Assembly: GCA_905339155.1 (NCBI GenBank)
Contig: CAJPFJ010000003.1
Span: 37,639-101,638 of the forward strand
From: Methanosarcinales archaeon
GTDB lineage: Archaea > Halobacteriota > Methanosarcinia > Methanosarcinales > Methanoperedenaceae
DNA length: 64,000 nucleotides
Direction of reading: 5' to 3'
Shown: positions 25,847 to 33,873 of the stretch, piece by piece
How the letters are laid out: every line of letters starts with the position of its first letter
Position numbering within the stretch: the first letter of the stretch is position 1
The notes under the pieces: model-generated
Databases searched by the model: none
What the model saw: only the letters and a program-made list of their open reading frames with translations
What the model was told of the DNA's origin: nothing
Position numbers and translations under genes: made by a program

Positions 25847-26050
25847 ATGGAATTAATAGATGAAGATGAATTAATCTTCAAACTTACAAAAGAATGGGTT
25901 CAACAAGAATCCAATGATATTATTGGAAGAAACTTGAGTGATGATGAATTAGATACAGTTAAAAAATGTATTGAATGGGGCTTGTTGACAGATATTGATA
26001 CAGTTTTCAAAACTGCAATTTTTGAAGCAACAAAAGATTCCCAAATATAA
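25847..26050 (+). CDS. Small acidic hypothetical protein (67 aa)
   Basis: The ATG follows AAAGGTG 18 bases after the nuclease-like gene, so the two form an operon. The product is acidic and helical (MELIDEDELIFKLTKEWVQQ, later DDELDTVKKCIEWGL). It could be a regulator or inhibitor of its partner. The family is not recognised. It shares the partner's AT-rich composition. Confidence 0.5.
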   Translation: MELIDEDELIFKLTKEWVQQESNDIIGRNLSDDELDTVKKCIEWGLLTDIDTVFKTAIFEATKDSQI

Positions 26051-26160
26051 TTGGTGATATAATTTTTCAAATCTCAAAATGAAGACTTATAAATAGAATT
26101 TGAAATCCCTGCAATGATTGATACAAAAATACTCTATAAAGAAAAAGGATAGGAGCAGTT

Positions 26161-26835
26161 GTGGCATTCAAAGCTGTCGTTGTCGATATTGACGGGACAA
26201 TAACATATAGCGACAGGAGTATCGATTGTAAAGCCGTTACGGCATTACGAAGCCTGCACGTTCCTGTAATCATAGCAACAGGGAACGTGCTGTGCGTTGT
26301 CCGCGCGGTCGCAAAACTCCTGGGAACAAGCGGCATCGTGATAGCCGAGAATGGCGGGGTAGTTGAGTGCGGGAAAGTTGAATCCGATACCTCGCATTTC
26401 AAAGAGTGCAAAGAGGCTCTGGAAGTATTGAAGCAGCACTTTTCCCTTGAGCGGCTTGACCTTGAGAACAGGATTACCGAAATAGGACTCCGGCGCAATT
26501 TCGATGTGGAAGAGGCAAGAAAAATCCTGGGAGAAGATGCGCCGGTGGATATTGTGGATACGGGATTCGCTATACACATCAAGAGCAAGAAGATCAATAA
26601 AGGCACAGGGCTAAGGAGAATCGCGCAAATGATGGGTCTTGACGCGCGGGATTTCGTGGCTTTCGGGGACTCTCCTAATGATATCGAGATGCTTGAGGTG
26701 GCTGGTTTTGGTGTGGCTGTGGGGAATGCGCATCCAGATCTTAAAAAGGTTGCAAAGATGGTGACAAAGGGGGAGCATGGGGCGGGGGTGGAGGAGGCGG
26801 TGAGGGAGTTGATGGAGAGAGGGGAGATAAGGTGA
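26161..26835 (+). CDS. Phosphoglycolate phosphatase (archaeal HAD type)
   Basis: A 224-residue HAD hydrolase of the archaeal phosphoglycolate phosphatase/sucrose-phosphate-phosphatase-like group. Motif I is VVDIDGTIT, motif II IIATGNV, motif III includes the Lys of KINKGTGLR, and motif IV is FVAFGDSPNDIEML. It dephosphorylates 2-phosphoglycolate in the family prototype. The start is GTG at 26161 with AGGAG upstream. A decayed copy of its first codons lies 1.4 kb upstream beyond an AT-rich insertion. Confidence 0.85.
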   Translation: MAFKAVVVDIDGTITYSDRSIDCKAVTALRSLHVPVIIATGNVLCVVRAVAKLLGTSGIVIAENGGVVECGKVESDTSHFKECKEALEVLKQHFSLERLDLENRITEIGLRRNFDVEEARKILGEDAPVDIVDTGFAIHIKSKKINKGTGLRRIAQMMGLDARDFVAFGDSPNDIEMLEVAGFGVAVGNAHPDLKKVAKMVTKGEHGAGVEEAVRELMERGEIR

Positions 26836-27140
26836 CTAAGAACTTGAAAGTGCAAGATAAGGCTATGAAAAATCCCATCAACCATATCTCACAATATGTC
26901 CTACTTCTGTACCCGTTTCAGCAGTTCAAAAGGTCGCCCTTGACATGTTTATGTCTTTTGTAGTTACGATTTCCTCTTTCATGACAGCAGTCGTTTATTA
27001 CATTTTGGGACAGTTTATGATTGTATTGAACATAAATAAGTGTTTTCACTTGATGAAAAGTATTGACAATACTTTTTTCGGGATAGGTATTACAATCGCA
27101 AAGGGTCTGATTCATCCCCCACCTGTCGGAAGGGGTCTTC
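26836..27140. other. 305-base stretch without a recognisable gene
   Basis: Short open frames exist on both strands, the longest on the minus strand (79 codons, with NYKRHKHVKGDLLNC near its end). None has a start signal or a domain I can name. Some of it may be a decayed mobile element; I see no terminal repeats. Confidence 0.3.
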
Positions 27141-27725
27141 TCAACCCTTTGAACCATGTAGATAAAACGAAAAAATATTTCCCACTGTAATTAATACAAC
27201 ACCAATCCAGAAGATCAACAGGTGAAAGGAACTCTCTCTTAAGCTAACAAAATTCAATATAATAATAACAAATCCAAGATGGAGGAGCGATGAGCCGATC
27301 CTTACAATGTATCCTTCCTTTTCGAACCTGATGGATTTGCTCTTCTTGATCGTCATTATAAGTACAATAGCCTGAACCACGGTCATTACCGCAAGGATGA
27401 ATCCCAATCCCTTTTCAATATCTGATAAAACTGTAAGGATCACGGTTATTCCCAGGATAACGGCGCTGAATTTTATCAGGATATCCTGTTCAAAGAGCCT
27501 TTTAGGAATGCAAAGTCCCAGTGAAATAAGAAGCAATACAAGGAACGGATAAAGGTATGAATCCATTTCATCAATATACTGGCTGTATTGCACGGTCTTT
27601 GTCCACTGGGAATCGACAGCAAGGTAATTGTAATAAGCAATCCCATAAAGGCTTACTGCGCCTATTGCAAAAAGGATGAGCGTGGTCAGGATTATTAAAT
27701 TGTAATCATAATTCTTTAGCTTCAT
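27141..27725 (-). CDS. Polytopic membrane protein downstream of the cytochrome c assembly gene
   Basis: A 194-residue protein with about six transmembrane helices (YNLIILTTLILFAIGAVSL, FLVLLLISLGLCI and others). The ATG at 27725 overlaps the stop of the CcmF/CcsA gene as ATGA, so the two are translated together. It may supply the remaining membrane domain of a split heme lyase; this is inferred from position. The C-terminal helices (LLHLGFVIIILNFVSL) resemble CcmF-type segments. Confidence 0.65.
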   Translation of the reverse strand: MKLKNYDYNLIILTTLILFAIGAVSLYGIAYYNYLAVDSQWTKTVQYSQYIDEMDSYLYPFLVLLLISLGLCIPKRLFEQDILIKFSAVILGITVILTVLSDIEKGLGFILAVMTVVQAIVLIMTIKKSKSIRFEKEGYIVRIGSSLLHLGFVIIILNFVSLRESSFHLLIFWIGVVLITVGNIFSFYLHGSKG

Positions 27726-28708
27726 GGCTGCACCACCGAATGGATCCCGGGGACAATATACGTAAGAAGATATGTGAAAATCAAAGATGCAAAACAGATT
27801 ATCCCAAGATATGCGGTAGTTTGCCACATTTTGCCTTTGCTCACATAAATACGGGAGTGCATGTATGCGCTATAAAGCGCCCACATCATGATTGAACCGC
27901 TGATCTTTGGGTCCCACCACCACGCGCTATCCTTCCATGCTTCGATAGCCCAGGGGTATCCAATAAGCATACCTGTAGTGAGAAGGATGTAACCGATTCT
28001 TGCATAACGGTAAGCAATTTCATCATATAGCTTATCCTTTCTAAAGAGCATATAAACACATGCTGCAAAAGTGATGATGAGAGATGCATATGCAACAAAC
28101 AGCATTGGCGGATGCGTCCACATATACGTTGAATTATAATAATAGGCAATGCGGCCATAAAGTGTTCCTGCTGTCTCGAAAATCCTCATATCACTTGAGG
28201 GGAGCAATGCATACCACTGCGTGATTTCACCATTCATTATCGGAAGGGGATCTTTGAAAGGGTTTGAGAAAAAATAAATTACAAGAGAAAAAATCGATAA
28301 TATAATCCCGATAAAAGACATTATATCCTTTCTTTTTTTCACCGTTAAAGCAAATGCCGACGCGCACATGGCCCAGAAGTACATTTTTTCCGACTCAATC
28401 CAGAGAGGAGCAGCGATCCGACTGTTTTCAACCGGTATCATCTGCCTCAATGCAGCAGGATATTCGATCAAAACAGTATTGTATATCTGAATGTGGAACC
28501 ATGCGAGCATGAAGAACCCGATGAAATAAAGCCCTGTTGAAATATAGAGACATTTTATAAGATAATCATAATATTTACTGTTTTTTTTAATTATATAAAA
28601 AATTGAAAATAGTCCCTGGAATAACGATACTATAAGAATATATGCAATCACCGGCTGCCCGATCGATCCAAGGAATTCCCTCGCTGCAATATATTCCTGG
28701 AAACCCAT
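27722..28708 (-). CDS. CcmF/CcsA-type cytochrome c assembly protein
   Basis: A 328-residue protein with about eight helices and the tryptophan-rich heme-handling WWD motif in AIEAWKDSAWWWDPKISGS, followed by IMMWALYSAYMHSR with a conserved-type His. An additional His in YMWTHPPMLFVAY precedes it. Such proteins attach heme to exported apocytochromes c. Multiheme cytochromes are abundant in Methanoperedens-like archaea. It is in an operon with the UPF0201 gene upstream (1-base junction) and the membrane gene downstream. Confidence 0.85.
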   Translation of the reverse strand: MGFQEYIAAREFLGSIGQPVIAYILIVSLFQGLFSIFYIIKKNSKYYDYLIKCLYISTGLYFIGFFMLAWFHIQIYNTVLIEYPAALRQMIPVENSRIAAPLWIESEKMYFWAMCASAFALTVKKRKDIMSFIGIILSIFSLVIYFFSNPFKDPLPIMNGEITQWYALLPSSDMRIFETAGTLYGRIAYYYNSTYMWTHPPMLFVAYASLIITFAACVYMLFRKDKLYDEIAYRYARIGYILLTTGMLIGYPWAIEAWKDSAWWWDPKISGSIMMWALYSAYMHSRIYVSKGKMWQTTAYLGIICFASLIFTYLLTYIVPGIHSVVQP

Positions 28709-29130
28709 TAAAGATCGATCTCCATTACAGGTTTGCCATCTATTGTCTTTGGAACAAGCCAGTCGATGACTGAAAAGAGGTCGCTTGAATTTTGCGCCGA
28801 TATTTCTACATTGATAGAACCCAGGCTTTCCTCTCCTGCCGGAAAATTCAATTTGCCAATATAAGCAACCTGTTTGTTCAATCTGAATCGGGTAGTATCG
28901 TCCTTTATCCCATTTAATAAGATCTTTCGCGCCGTATCAAGTATCCTTTCTTCCCTCAAACGCAAATGCAGCGTCCTTAAGCTTTCAAGATCGCCCTCGC
29001 CGAACAATGCTGGTATTTCTGATCCTTGAAGATTGAGCTTGACAGGAAAAAAATTCGATATGGCTTTTTCAACTTTCTCCTGTATTTCTGTGGGATTAAC
29101 AGCAGCATAAACCTTTACTGATACGTTCAT
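28708..29130 (-). CDS. UPF0201-family RNA-binding-like protein
   Basis: A 140-residue archaeal protein of the UPF0201 family (COG1325): VKVYAAVNPTEIQEKVEKAI, then LRTLHLRLREERILDTARKI and the C-terminal VIDWLVPKTIDGKP. A link to RNA metabolism has been proposed from its fold. It overlaps the UPF0200 kinase gene by 4 bases, a pairing conserved in many archaea, and runs directly into the heme lyase gene. Confidence 0.85.
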   Translation of the reverse strand: MNVSVKVYAAVNPTEIQEKVEKAISNFFPVKLNLQGSEIPALFGEGDLESLRTLHLRLREERILDTARKILLNGIKDDTTRFRLNKQVAYIGKLNFPAGEESLGSINVEISAQNSSDLFSVIDWLVPKTIDGKPVMEIDL

Positions 29131-29666
29131 ATTTTTCCCAGCAATTTTTCGATTTGTTTCTGGAATTTCTCAATAGTTTCGGTATTATCGATAGTTATAT
29201 CGGCTTTTTCTATGGCCTTATCCAGTCCCCAACCCTTTTCCCTTTCATCCCGCCTTTTTAGTTCTTCGGCGCTATTCATATCATCAGACCGGGCGCGCTT
29301 TCTTACCCTTTCGAATCGCATCGCAAAAGGCGTATGGATAGCTATGAGCTTAAAATCATTATCGAATTCTTTTTTAAAATATTCTATTTCATTAATATTT
29401 CTAGTCCCATCCACAACGACCACAGGTGTCTTGATCAGGCGTATTTTCGGGACACATCGCTTTGCAATTACATCCATCCCCTCTTCCCGCCGAAGGGAGG
29501 TTCCAGTGCCGCCTATATTTTCATCAGTCAGAGGCAGACCCTTTCGAGCTGTTTCTTCCCTTACAACATCCCCCATATTGACAACCGGAATTCCCGCCTT
29601 TTTTGCTATAGCCGCAGCTTCTGATTTTCCCGATGCAGGCATTCCGACAAATGCAATGAGCTTCAT
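29127..29666 (-). CDS. UPF0200-family nucleoside-kinase-like P-loop protein
   Basis: A 179-residue P-loop protein with Walker A in FVGMPASGKSEAAAIA, a DVVREE segment, VVVDGTRNINEIEYF and a LID-like RARSDDMNSAEELKRRDERE. It resembles dephospho-CoA kinase and adenylate kinase folds; the substrate is not established. It is divergent from the PAN gene and heads the UPF0201-heme lyase operon. Confidence 0.85.
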   Translation of the reverse strand: MKLIAFVGMPASGKSEAAAIAKKAGIPVVNMGDVVREETARKGLPLTDENIGGTGTSLRREEGMDVIAKRCVPKIRLIKTPVVVVDGTRNINEIEYFKKEFDNDFKLIAIHTPFAMRFERVRKRARSDDMNSAEELKRRDEREKGWGLDKAIEKADITIDNTETIEKFQKQIEKLLGKI

Positions 29667-29745
29667 GGAATCGATTAATTTAGCTGGAAGATAATAAATC
29701 TATCCACCTACAATATATAAGCTATAAGCCAACAGTATAGCATAT

Positions 29746-30957
29746 ATGAATGATGCGATAGCAAAATCTCCGGTTGCCGGCGGTACAATGAATAAAATTG
29801 CAGATAACGAAATAGTGGAATTCCAGGAAACTATTCAAATGCTGAAGAACCAGGTCAAAGATATGCATTCCAGGCTTCTTGAAGCAGCGGTCATGAACAA
29901 TAAATACGTCCAGACTATCCAGGAATACCAGGCACAGATAGAACAATTGAAAAAGCCGCCTCTTTTTATTTGCAGCGTTGTTGAGATCCTTGGAGATATG
30001 GCGCTATTAAGACAGCACGGAAGCAACCAGGAAGTTGTTACAAAGATCCCGGATGATATCCTGCCCGAAATTGAATCCGGGGCTCGTGTTGCAGTTACTG
30101 GCAATCTTTCAATCGTCAGGGTAATGTCAAAATCAGTAGATGTAAGAGCGCGGGTCATGGAACTGATTGAAAGCCCGAATATCGATTACGATATGATCGG
30201 CGGATTGAAAAAACAGATAGATGAAGTTATAGAGACGCTTGAGCTTCCCCTCACGAACCCTGAACTATTTACTGATGTTGGGGTCGAGCCGCCTCATGGC
30301 ATTATGCTTTACGGCCCGCCAGGGAACGGCAAGACCCTTGTTGCAAAGGCTGTGGCTCACAGGGCAAAAGCGACTTTTATAAGGATGAGTGGAAGCGAGC
30401 TTGTCCAGAAATATATCGGAGAAGGAGCCCGGCTTGTAAGGGATGTTTTTGATATGGCACGGGAGAAAGCTCCAAGTATTGTTTTTATTGATGAGATCGA
30501 TTCAGTTGGAAGCAGAAGGACTTATGATGGCACAACAGGTTCATCCGAAGTGAACAGGACAATGGTACAGCTACTTGCTGAACTTGATGGGTTTGACGCG
30601 CGCGGGGATGTCAAAATAGTAGCCGCTACGAACCGTATCGATCTTCTTGATCCTGCTCTTTTAAGGCCGGGAAGGTTTGACAGGATAATCGAGATACCTT
30701 CCCCTGATGCAGAAGGAAGGAAAGAAATATTAAAGATCCACACCAGGAACATGAAACTTGAGGATGTGGACATAGACGAGCTTGTAGGAATGACGGATGG
30801 CTTAAGCGGAGCCGAATTAAAGGCGATCGTTACAGAAGCCGGTATGTTCGTGATAAGAAGAAAAGGAAAAGCCGTCACCATGCAAGACTTCAAGGATTCC
30901 TTCAATAAGATGATCATCAAAGAGACAAAAGAAGAAGTCGCAGGGATGTTCGCATGA
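29746..30957 (+). CDS. pan: Proteasome-activating nucleotidase (PAN)
   Basis: A 403-residue AAA ATPase. It has an N-terminal coiled coil (residues about 20-70), an OB domain (ICSVVEILGDMALLRQHG) and the ATPase domain with Walker A GPPGNGKT, Walker B IVFIDEIDSVG, sensor VAATNR and the arginine finger in PGRFDR. It unfolds substrates and feeds the 20S core. The C-terminus is MFA, where the docking motif is usually hydrophobic-Tyr-any. The AIM24-like gene overlaps the end by 4 bases. Confidence 0.95.
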   Translation: MNDAIAKSPVAGGTMNKIADNEIVEFQETIQMLKNQVKDMHSRLLEAAVMNNKYVQTIQEYQAQIEQLKKPPLFICSVVEILGDMALLRQHGSNQEVVTKIPDDILPEIESGARVAVTGNLSIVRVMSKSVDVRARVMELIESPNIDYDMIGGLKKQIDEVIETLELPLTNPELFTDVGVEPPHGIMLYGPPGNGKTLVAKAVAHRAKATFIRMSGSELVQKYIGEGARLVRDVFDMAREKAPSIVFIDEIDSVGSRRTYDGTTGSSEVNRTMVQLLAELDGFDARGDVKIVAATNRIDLLDPALLRPGRFDRIIEIPSPDAEGRKEILKIHTRNMKLEDVDIDELVGMTDGLSGAELKAIVTEAGMFVIRRKGKAVTMQDFKDSFNKMIIKETKEEVAGMFA

Positions 30958-31622
30958 AGCATGAAATTTTGTATAAACCGGCCTATACTTTGCTTGAGGT
31001 AAAACTGGAAGCAGGGGAACGTATCGAAGCAGAATCAGGCGCTATGGTATACATGTCGCCAGGAATAGAGATCGCAACTAAAGCAAAAGGAGGCGTGTTA
31101 GGCGCGCTTACCAGGGGTTTACTTGGCGGCGAGTCTTTCTTTACAAACACGTTCACTGCAAGATCAAAAGGCATCGTGGGACTCGCGCCGCCTTACCAGG
31201 GAGATATCGCCCATCACAGGTTGAACGGGGAGACGCTTTTTGTCCAGAATGGAAGTTACATTGCCTCATCTCCCGAACTGAGCCTTGATACTAAATGGGG
31301 CGGAGCTAAATCATTTTTTTCGCGCGAGGGTTTATTTCTCCTGAAGATGGCGGGAACTGGCGATGCTTTCATTTCCAGTTTCGGTGCGATACACGAAGTC
31401 AAAATGACTGGTGAGCCTTTTACTATTGATACAGGTCACATGGTAGCTTTCACCGAAGGATTGGATTATACTGTAAAAAAAATTGGCGGCCTTAAATCAA
31501 CAATATTCAGCGGCGAAGGGCTCGTAGCTGAGTTTCGTGGAACAGGGACTCTCTATCTGCAAACAAGGAGCATGAACTCATTCATTAGCTGGCTGATGCC
31601 GTTTTTGCCAAAAAGCGGATAA
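30954..31622 (+). CDS. AIM24-family protein (TIGR00266-like)
   Basis: A 222-residue beta-rich protein with the family pattern LLEVKLEAGERIEAESGAMV, then GGVLGALTRGLLGGESFF and ARSKGIVGLAPPYQGDI. AIM24-type proteins form a double-stranded beta-helix fold; the role in archaea is unknown. It overlaps pan by 4 bases (ATGA), so it is co-translated and may be linked to protein quality control. Confidence 0.85.
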   Translation: MKHEILYKPAYTLLEVKLEAGERIEAESGAMVYMSPGIEIATKAKGGVLGALTRGLLGGESFFTNTFTARSKGIVGLAPPYQGDIAHHRLNGETLFVQNGSYIASSPELSLDTKWGGAKSFFSREGLFLLKMAGTGDAFISSFGAIHEVKMTGEPFTIDTGHMVAFTEGLDYTVKKIGGLKSTIFSGEGLVAEFRGTGTLYLQTRSMNSFISWLMPFLPKSG

Positions 31623-31677
31623 GAAAAAGGAGCACAAATCCTTTTATATAACAAAACCTACAATTCTATTGATTAAT

Positions 31678-31872
31678 ATGGCTGAAGTTACTCTGAAAGA
31701 AATTCATAAAGATCTGGTCTCAATTAAAAAAGATATGCATAAAATAAAGATCTATTTTGAAGAAGATTATCTTAAACTTTCAGATGAAATAAAAAAACAA
31801 ATAGAAATTTCACGAAAAACACCAATTTCTAAAATGATATCTCAAAATGAAGTTGAAATGGAATTTCTATGA
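31678..31872 (+). CDS. Antitoxin of a RelE-type pair
   Basis: A 64-residue protein rich in Lys and Glu: AEVTLKEIHKDLVSIKKDM, an amphipathic helix, then an acidic tail ending EVEMEFL. A TATA-like TTTTATATAA about 35 bases upstream implies a leaderless transcript. The stop overlaps the toxin ATG (ATGA). The toxin is frameshifted, so this antitoxin may have lost its partner. Confidence 0.65.
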   Translation: MAEVTLKEIHKDLVSIKKDMHKIKIYFEEDYLKLSDEIKKQIEISRKTPISKMISQNEVEMEFL

Positions 31873-32118
31873 GTTTCGAGATCTTTTGGGATCCCAAAGC
31901 AGTTTCACAACTTCGAAAACTACCTAAAGGGATTTCTTCCCGAATAGTGAAAAAGGTAAAATTGGCGGGGGAAACGGGGATTGGAAATTTTAAAAGAGCA
32001 TGAGTATGGGTTCAAGATCCGTATTGGTGACTATCGTGCATTATGCGATATATATTATAATCCTGGTAAAGTCATTATCAGAGTTGTAGAGCACAGAAAA
32101 AATGTGTATAAAAATTAG
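31869..32118 (+). pseudogene. RelE-family toxin, frameshifted
   Basis: The first frame encodes MSFEIFWDPKAVSQLRKLPK and ends early at 31999-32001. A second frame resumes just before with LEILKEHEYGFKIRIGDYRA, then IRVVEHRKNVYKN and a stop at 32118. Joined, these give a full RelE fold. One extra base in the run near 31975-31985 breaks the gene, inactivating the toxin unless it is an assembly error. Confidence 0.75.
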
Positions 32119-32310
32119 GCAGGGCTTATCAGGGTTTATTATTCCGTTTTCGCCAAAATGAGGGTATAAGGTGAAGAATGAGAATTTTATGTTTGATTCT
32201 TTCAAGGCAAAATATCTTTGATTTTATTTATCTCAAAATATCTTTTAATATTGCTATTAATATTTATTAATCTCCGGAGTATGTCCATTCCAAATAATTA
32301 CCAAGACCTC

Positions 32311-33042
32311 CTAATCCGGAAATAAAGAAAAAGAATTTATTCCCATTTTATCCAATTCCTTTAAAAATTCATTTCTAAGAGTTTCCGATATTGTCAATTT
32401 AAATTTAAACAATTTTTTCTTAACCTGTTTTTCATTTTCCAAGGCGTCACACCATTTAAAATCATCATCAAAATAATGAACTGTAAACCATGCATTTTGC
32501 GAAATCATTCTTTTGTCAATAGGATTATGTTTGAACACCGCCATTTTCTTTAACTCTAAAGGTTTCTCAAAATTTATATCAGGCAATTCATTTAAATTAA
32601 TTAAAAAACCCCAAACAATTCTACTGGAATCATTATTTATTTTTTTCCCGTTACAGGCAAACCATAAAGCAACGAATGAGTCCTCAGTCCAATCCAATAA
32701 TCTTGTTGGCACATGATAATGTTGCGCTAAAGTAAGCCACTCCAAATCATTATATTTGGGATTGGAATCTGATTCTTGAATAAATTTTTTTAATTCATTT
32801 TTTTCTTTTACTTCTGAATAAGCATTAGATCCCTTATCTCTGCCAATTGTTGGTATGAGAGGCCAATCTTCTTTTTGTCCTCTATATAGAATTTTTTGAT
32901 TATCTTTATTATTTAAATTCCTAAGTTTAGAAGTTTCTTGGATATACTCATTGAATGATACTATTTCTTTTGTATCTACTGGTCCAAAGTCGAGGTCTAA
33001 ATTAGGTCTGTTAATGCCGAAGTAATTGTCAAAGTCAAACAT
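32311..33042 (-). CDS. FRG-domain protein
   Basis: A 243-residue protein with the FRG domain: ILYRGQKEDWPLIPTIGRD, then LAQHYHVPTRLLDWTEDSFV and ALWFACNG. The domain is named for conserved Phe, Arg and Gly residues and is found across bacteria and archaea, often in phage- or defence-related islands; its activity is unknown. It stands alone, is very AT-rich compared with the flanking core genes and was probably acquired. Confidence 0.8.
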   Translation of the reverse strand: MFDFDNYFGINRPNLDLDFGPVDTKEIVSFNEYIQETSKLRNLNNKDNQKILYRGQKEDWPLIPTIGRDKGSNAYSEVKEKNELKKFIQESDSNPKYNDLEWLTLAQHYHVPTRLLDWTEDSFVALWFACNGKKINNDSSRIVWGFLINLNELPDINFEKPLELKKMAVFKHNPIDKRMISQNAWFTVHYFDDDFKWCDALENEKQVKKKLFKFKLTISETLRNEFLKELDKMGINSFSLFPD

Positions 33043-33166
33043 ATGATTTTTTTTGTGCGGATGGCAGTCATAAGTTAATATGATAAATTACTACATAGAA
33101 GTATAAGGGTTTCGTATTCTTGGCCATTAATCACTGACTGATGTTATGTGTTGATAATTTCGGTAA

Positions 33167-33424
33167 CTATAGTTCTCCCTTCCTCATCCTTTCCACTTCC
33201 TCCTTCCCCGGTATCCTCAGCACAAAACACCCGTGGCAGGGCTTTACATAAGGCATAATAATATTCTCATTATCAACAGCTATCGGTATTGGTGGGACTC
33301 CTACAAGATAATTATCAAATATCTTGTAACCCGCAGGCACAAAATATATTTCTTTGAAATTTTTCTTTATATAATCGGCACATTCCTTAAAAGAGCTGTT
33401 TGGGAGCAATATCTCATAATTCAT
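33167..33424 (-). CDS. DUF1894-family protein
   Basis: An 85-residue protein: NYEILLPNSSFKECADYIKK, then GYKIFDNYLVGVPPIPIAVD and KPCHGCFVLRIPGKEEVERM. DUF1894 proteins are restricted to methanogens and relatives and usually follow DUF1890. ATG 33424 chosen because it overlaps the DUF1890 stop (ATGA); an upstream in-frame ATG at 33442 would give six extra residues. Function is unknown. Confidence 0.85.
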   Translation of the reverse strand: MNYEILLPNSSFKECADYIKKNFKEIYFVPAGYKIFDNYLVGVPPIPIAVDNENIIMPYVKPCHGCFVLRIPGKEEVERMRKGEL

Positions 33425-33873
33425 CTCGTCAACGCAGCCCATGACTTCACCCCGTCTATCTGCGCCCGAAGCGGCGTGGGATTATGAACAGCTTTTGCGG
33501 CAATTATGATAGAATCCCCGCTTGCTTCGATCAGCGGTTCAATTTCTTTTCCAAAAATTACGGCTATCGTCTTTGCTTTTGAAATTGATTTGATCGTTGC
33601 CAGATATGAAATGCCACTGTCGCTATGTATAAAAACAAAACAAAGATCAAAATCAATTGTCTTTTCAGCAAGAGCGCCTATGCACCTGTCAAGGTCCATT
33701 ACTTTTTTTATATAATGCTTTTCAGGATCTGAATTAAGAAGAAGGCTTATAGCAGCTTTATTCCCGGCTGATGTGACTTCAAATCCCTCCTTATTCAATT
33801 TATTTGCTATGTACAATGCCGCTGCTGTCTGAACTGGCAGTTCCGGGCATCCCATCATAAAAAGTGCTTTCAA
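33421..33873 (-). CDS. DUF1890-family protein
   Basis: A 150-residue protein with the family start ALFMMGCPELPVQTAAALYI, a Rossmann-like alternating pattern and the block AVHNPTPLRAQIDGVKSW. DUF1890 is found in methanogens and related archaea. It overlaps marker 14 upstream and DUF1894 downstream, each by 4 bases, so all three are co-translated. The biochemical role is unknown. Confidence 0.85.
   Translation of the reverse strand: MKALFMMGCPELPVQTAAALYIANKLNKEGFEVTSAGNKAAISLLLNSDPEKHYIKKVMDLDRCIGALAEKTIDFDLCFVFIHSDSGISYLATIKSISKAKTIAVIFGKEIEPLIEASGDSIIIAAKAVHNPTPLRAQIDGVKSWAALTR

Noticed and set aside
26918..27157. 79-codon minus-strand frame as a transposase remnant
   Set aside because: The KRHKHVKGDLLNC segment is suggestive, but I cannot tie it to a family, and no repeats bound it.
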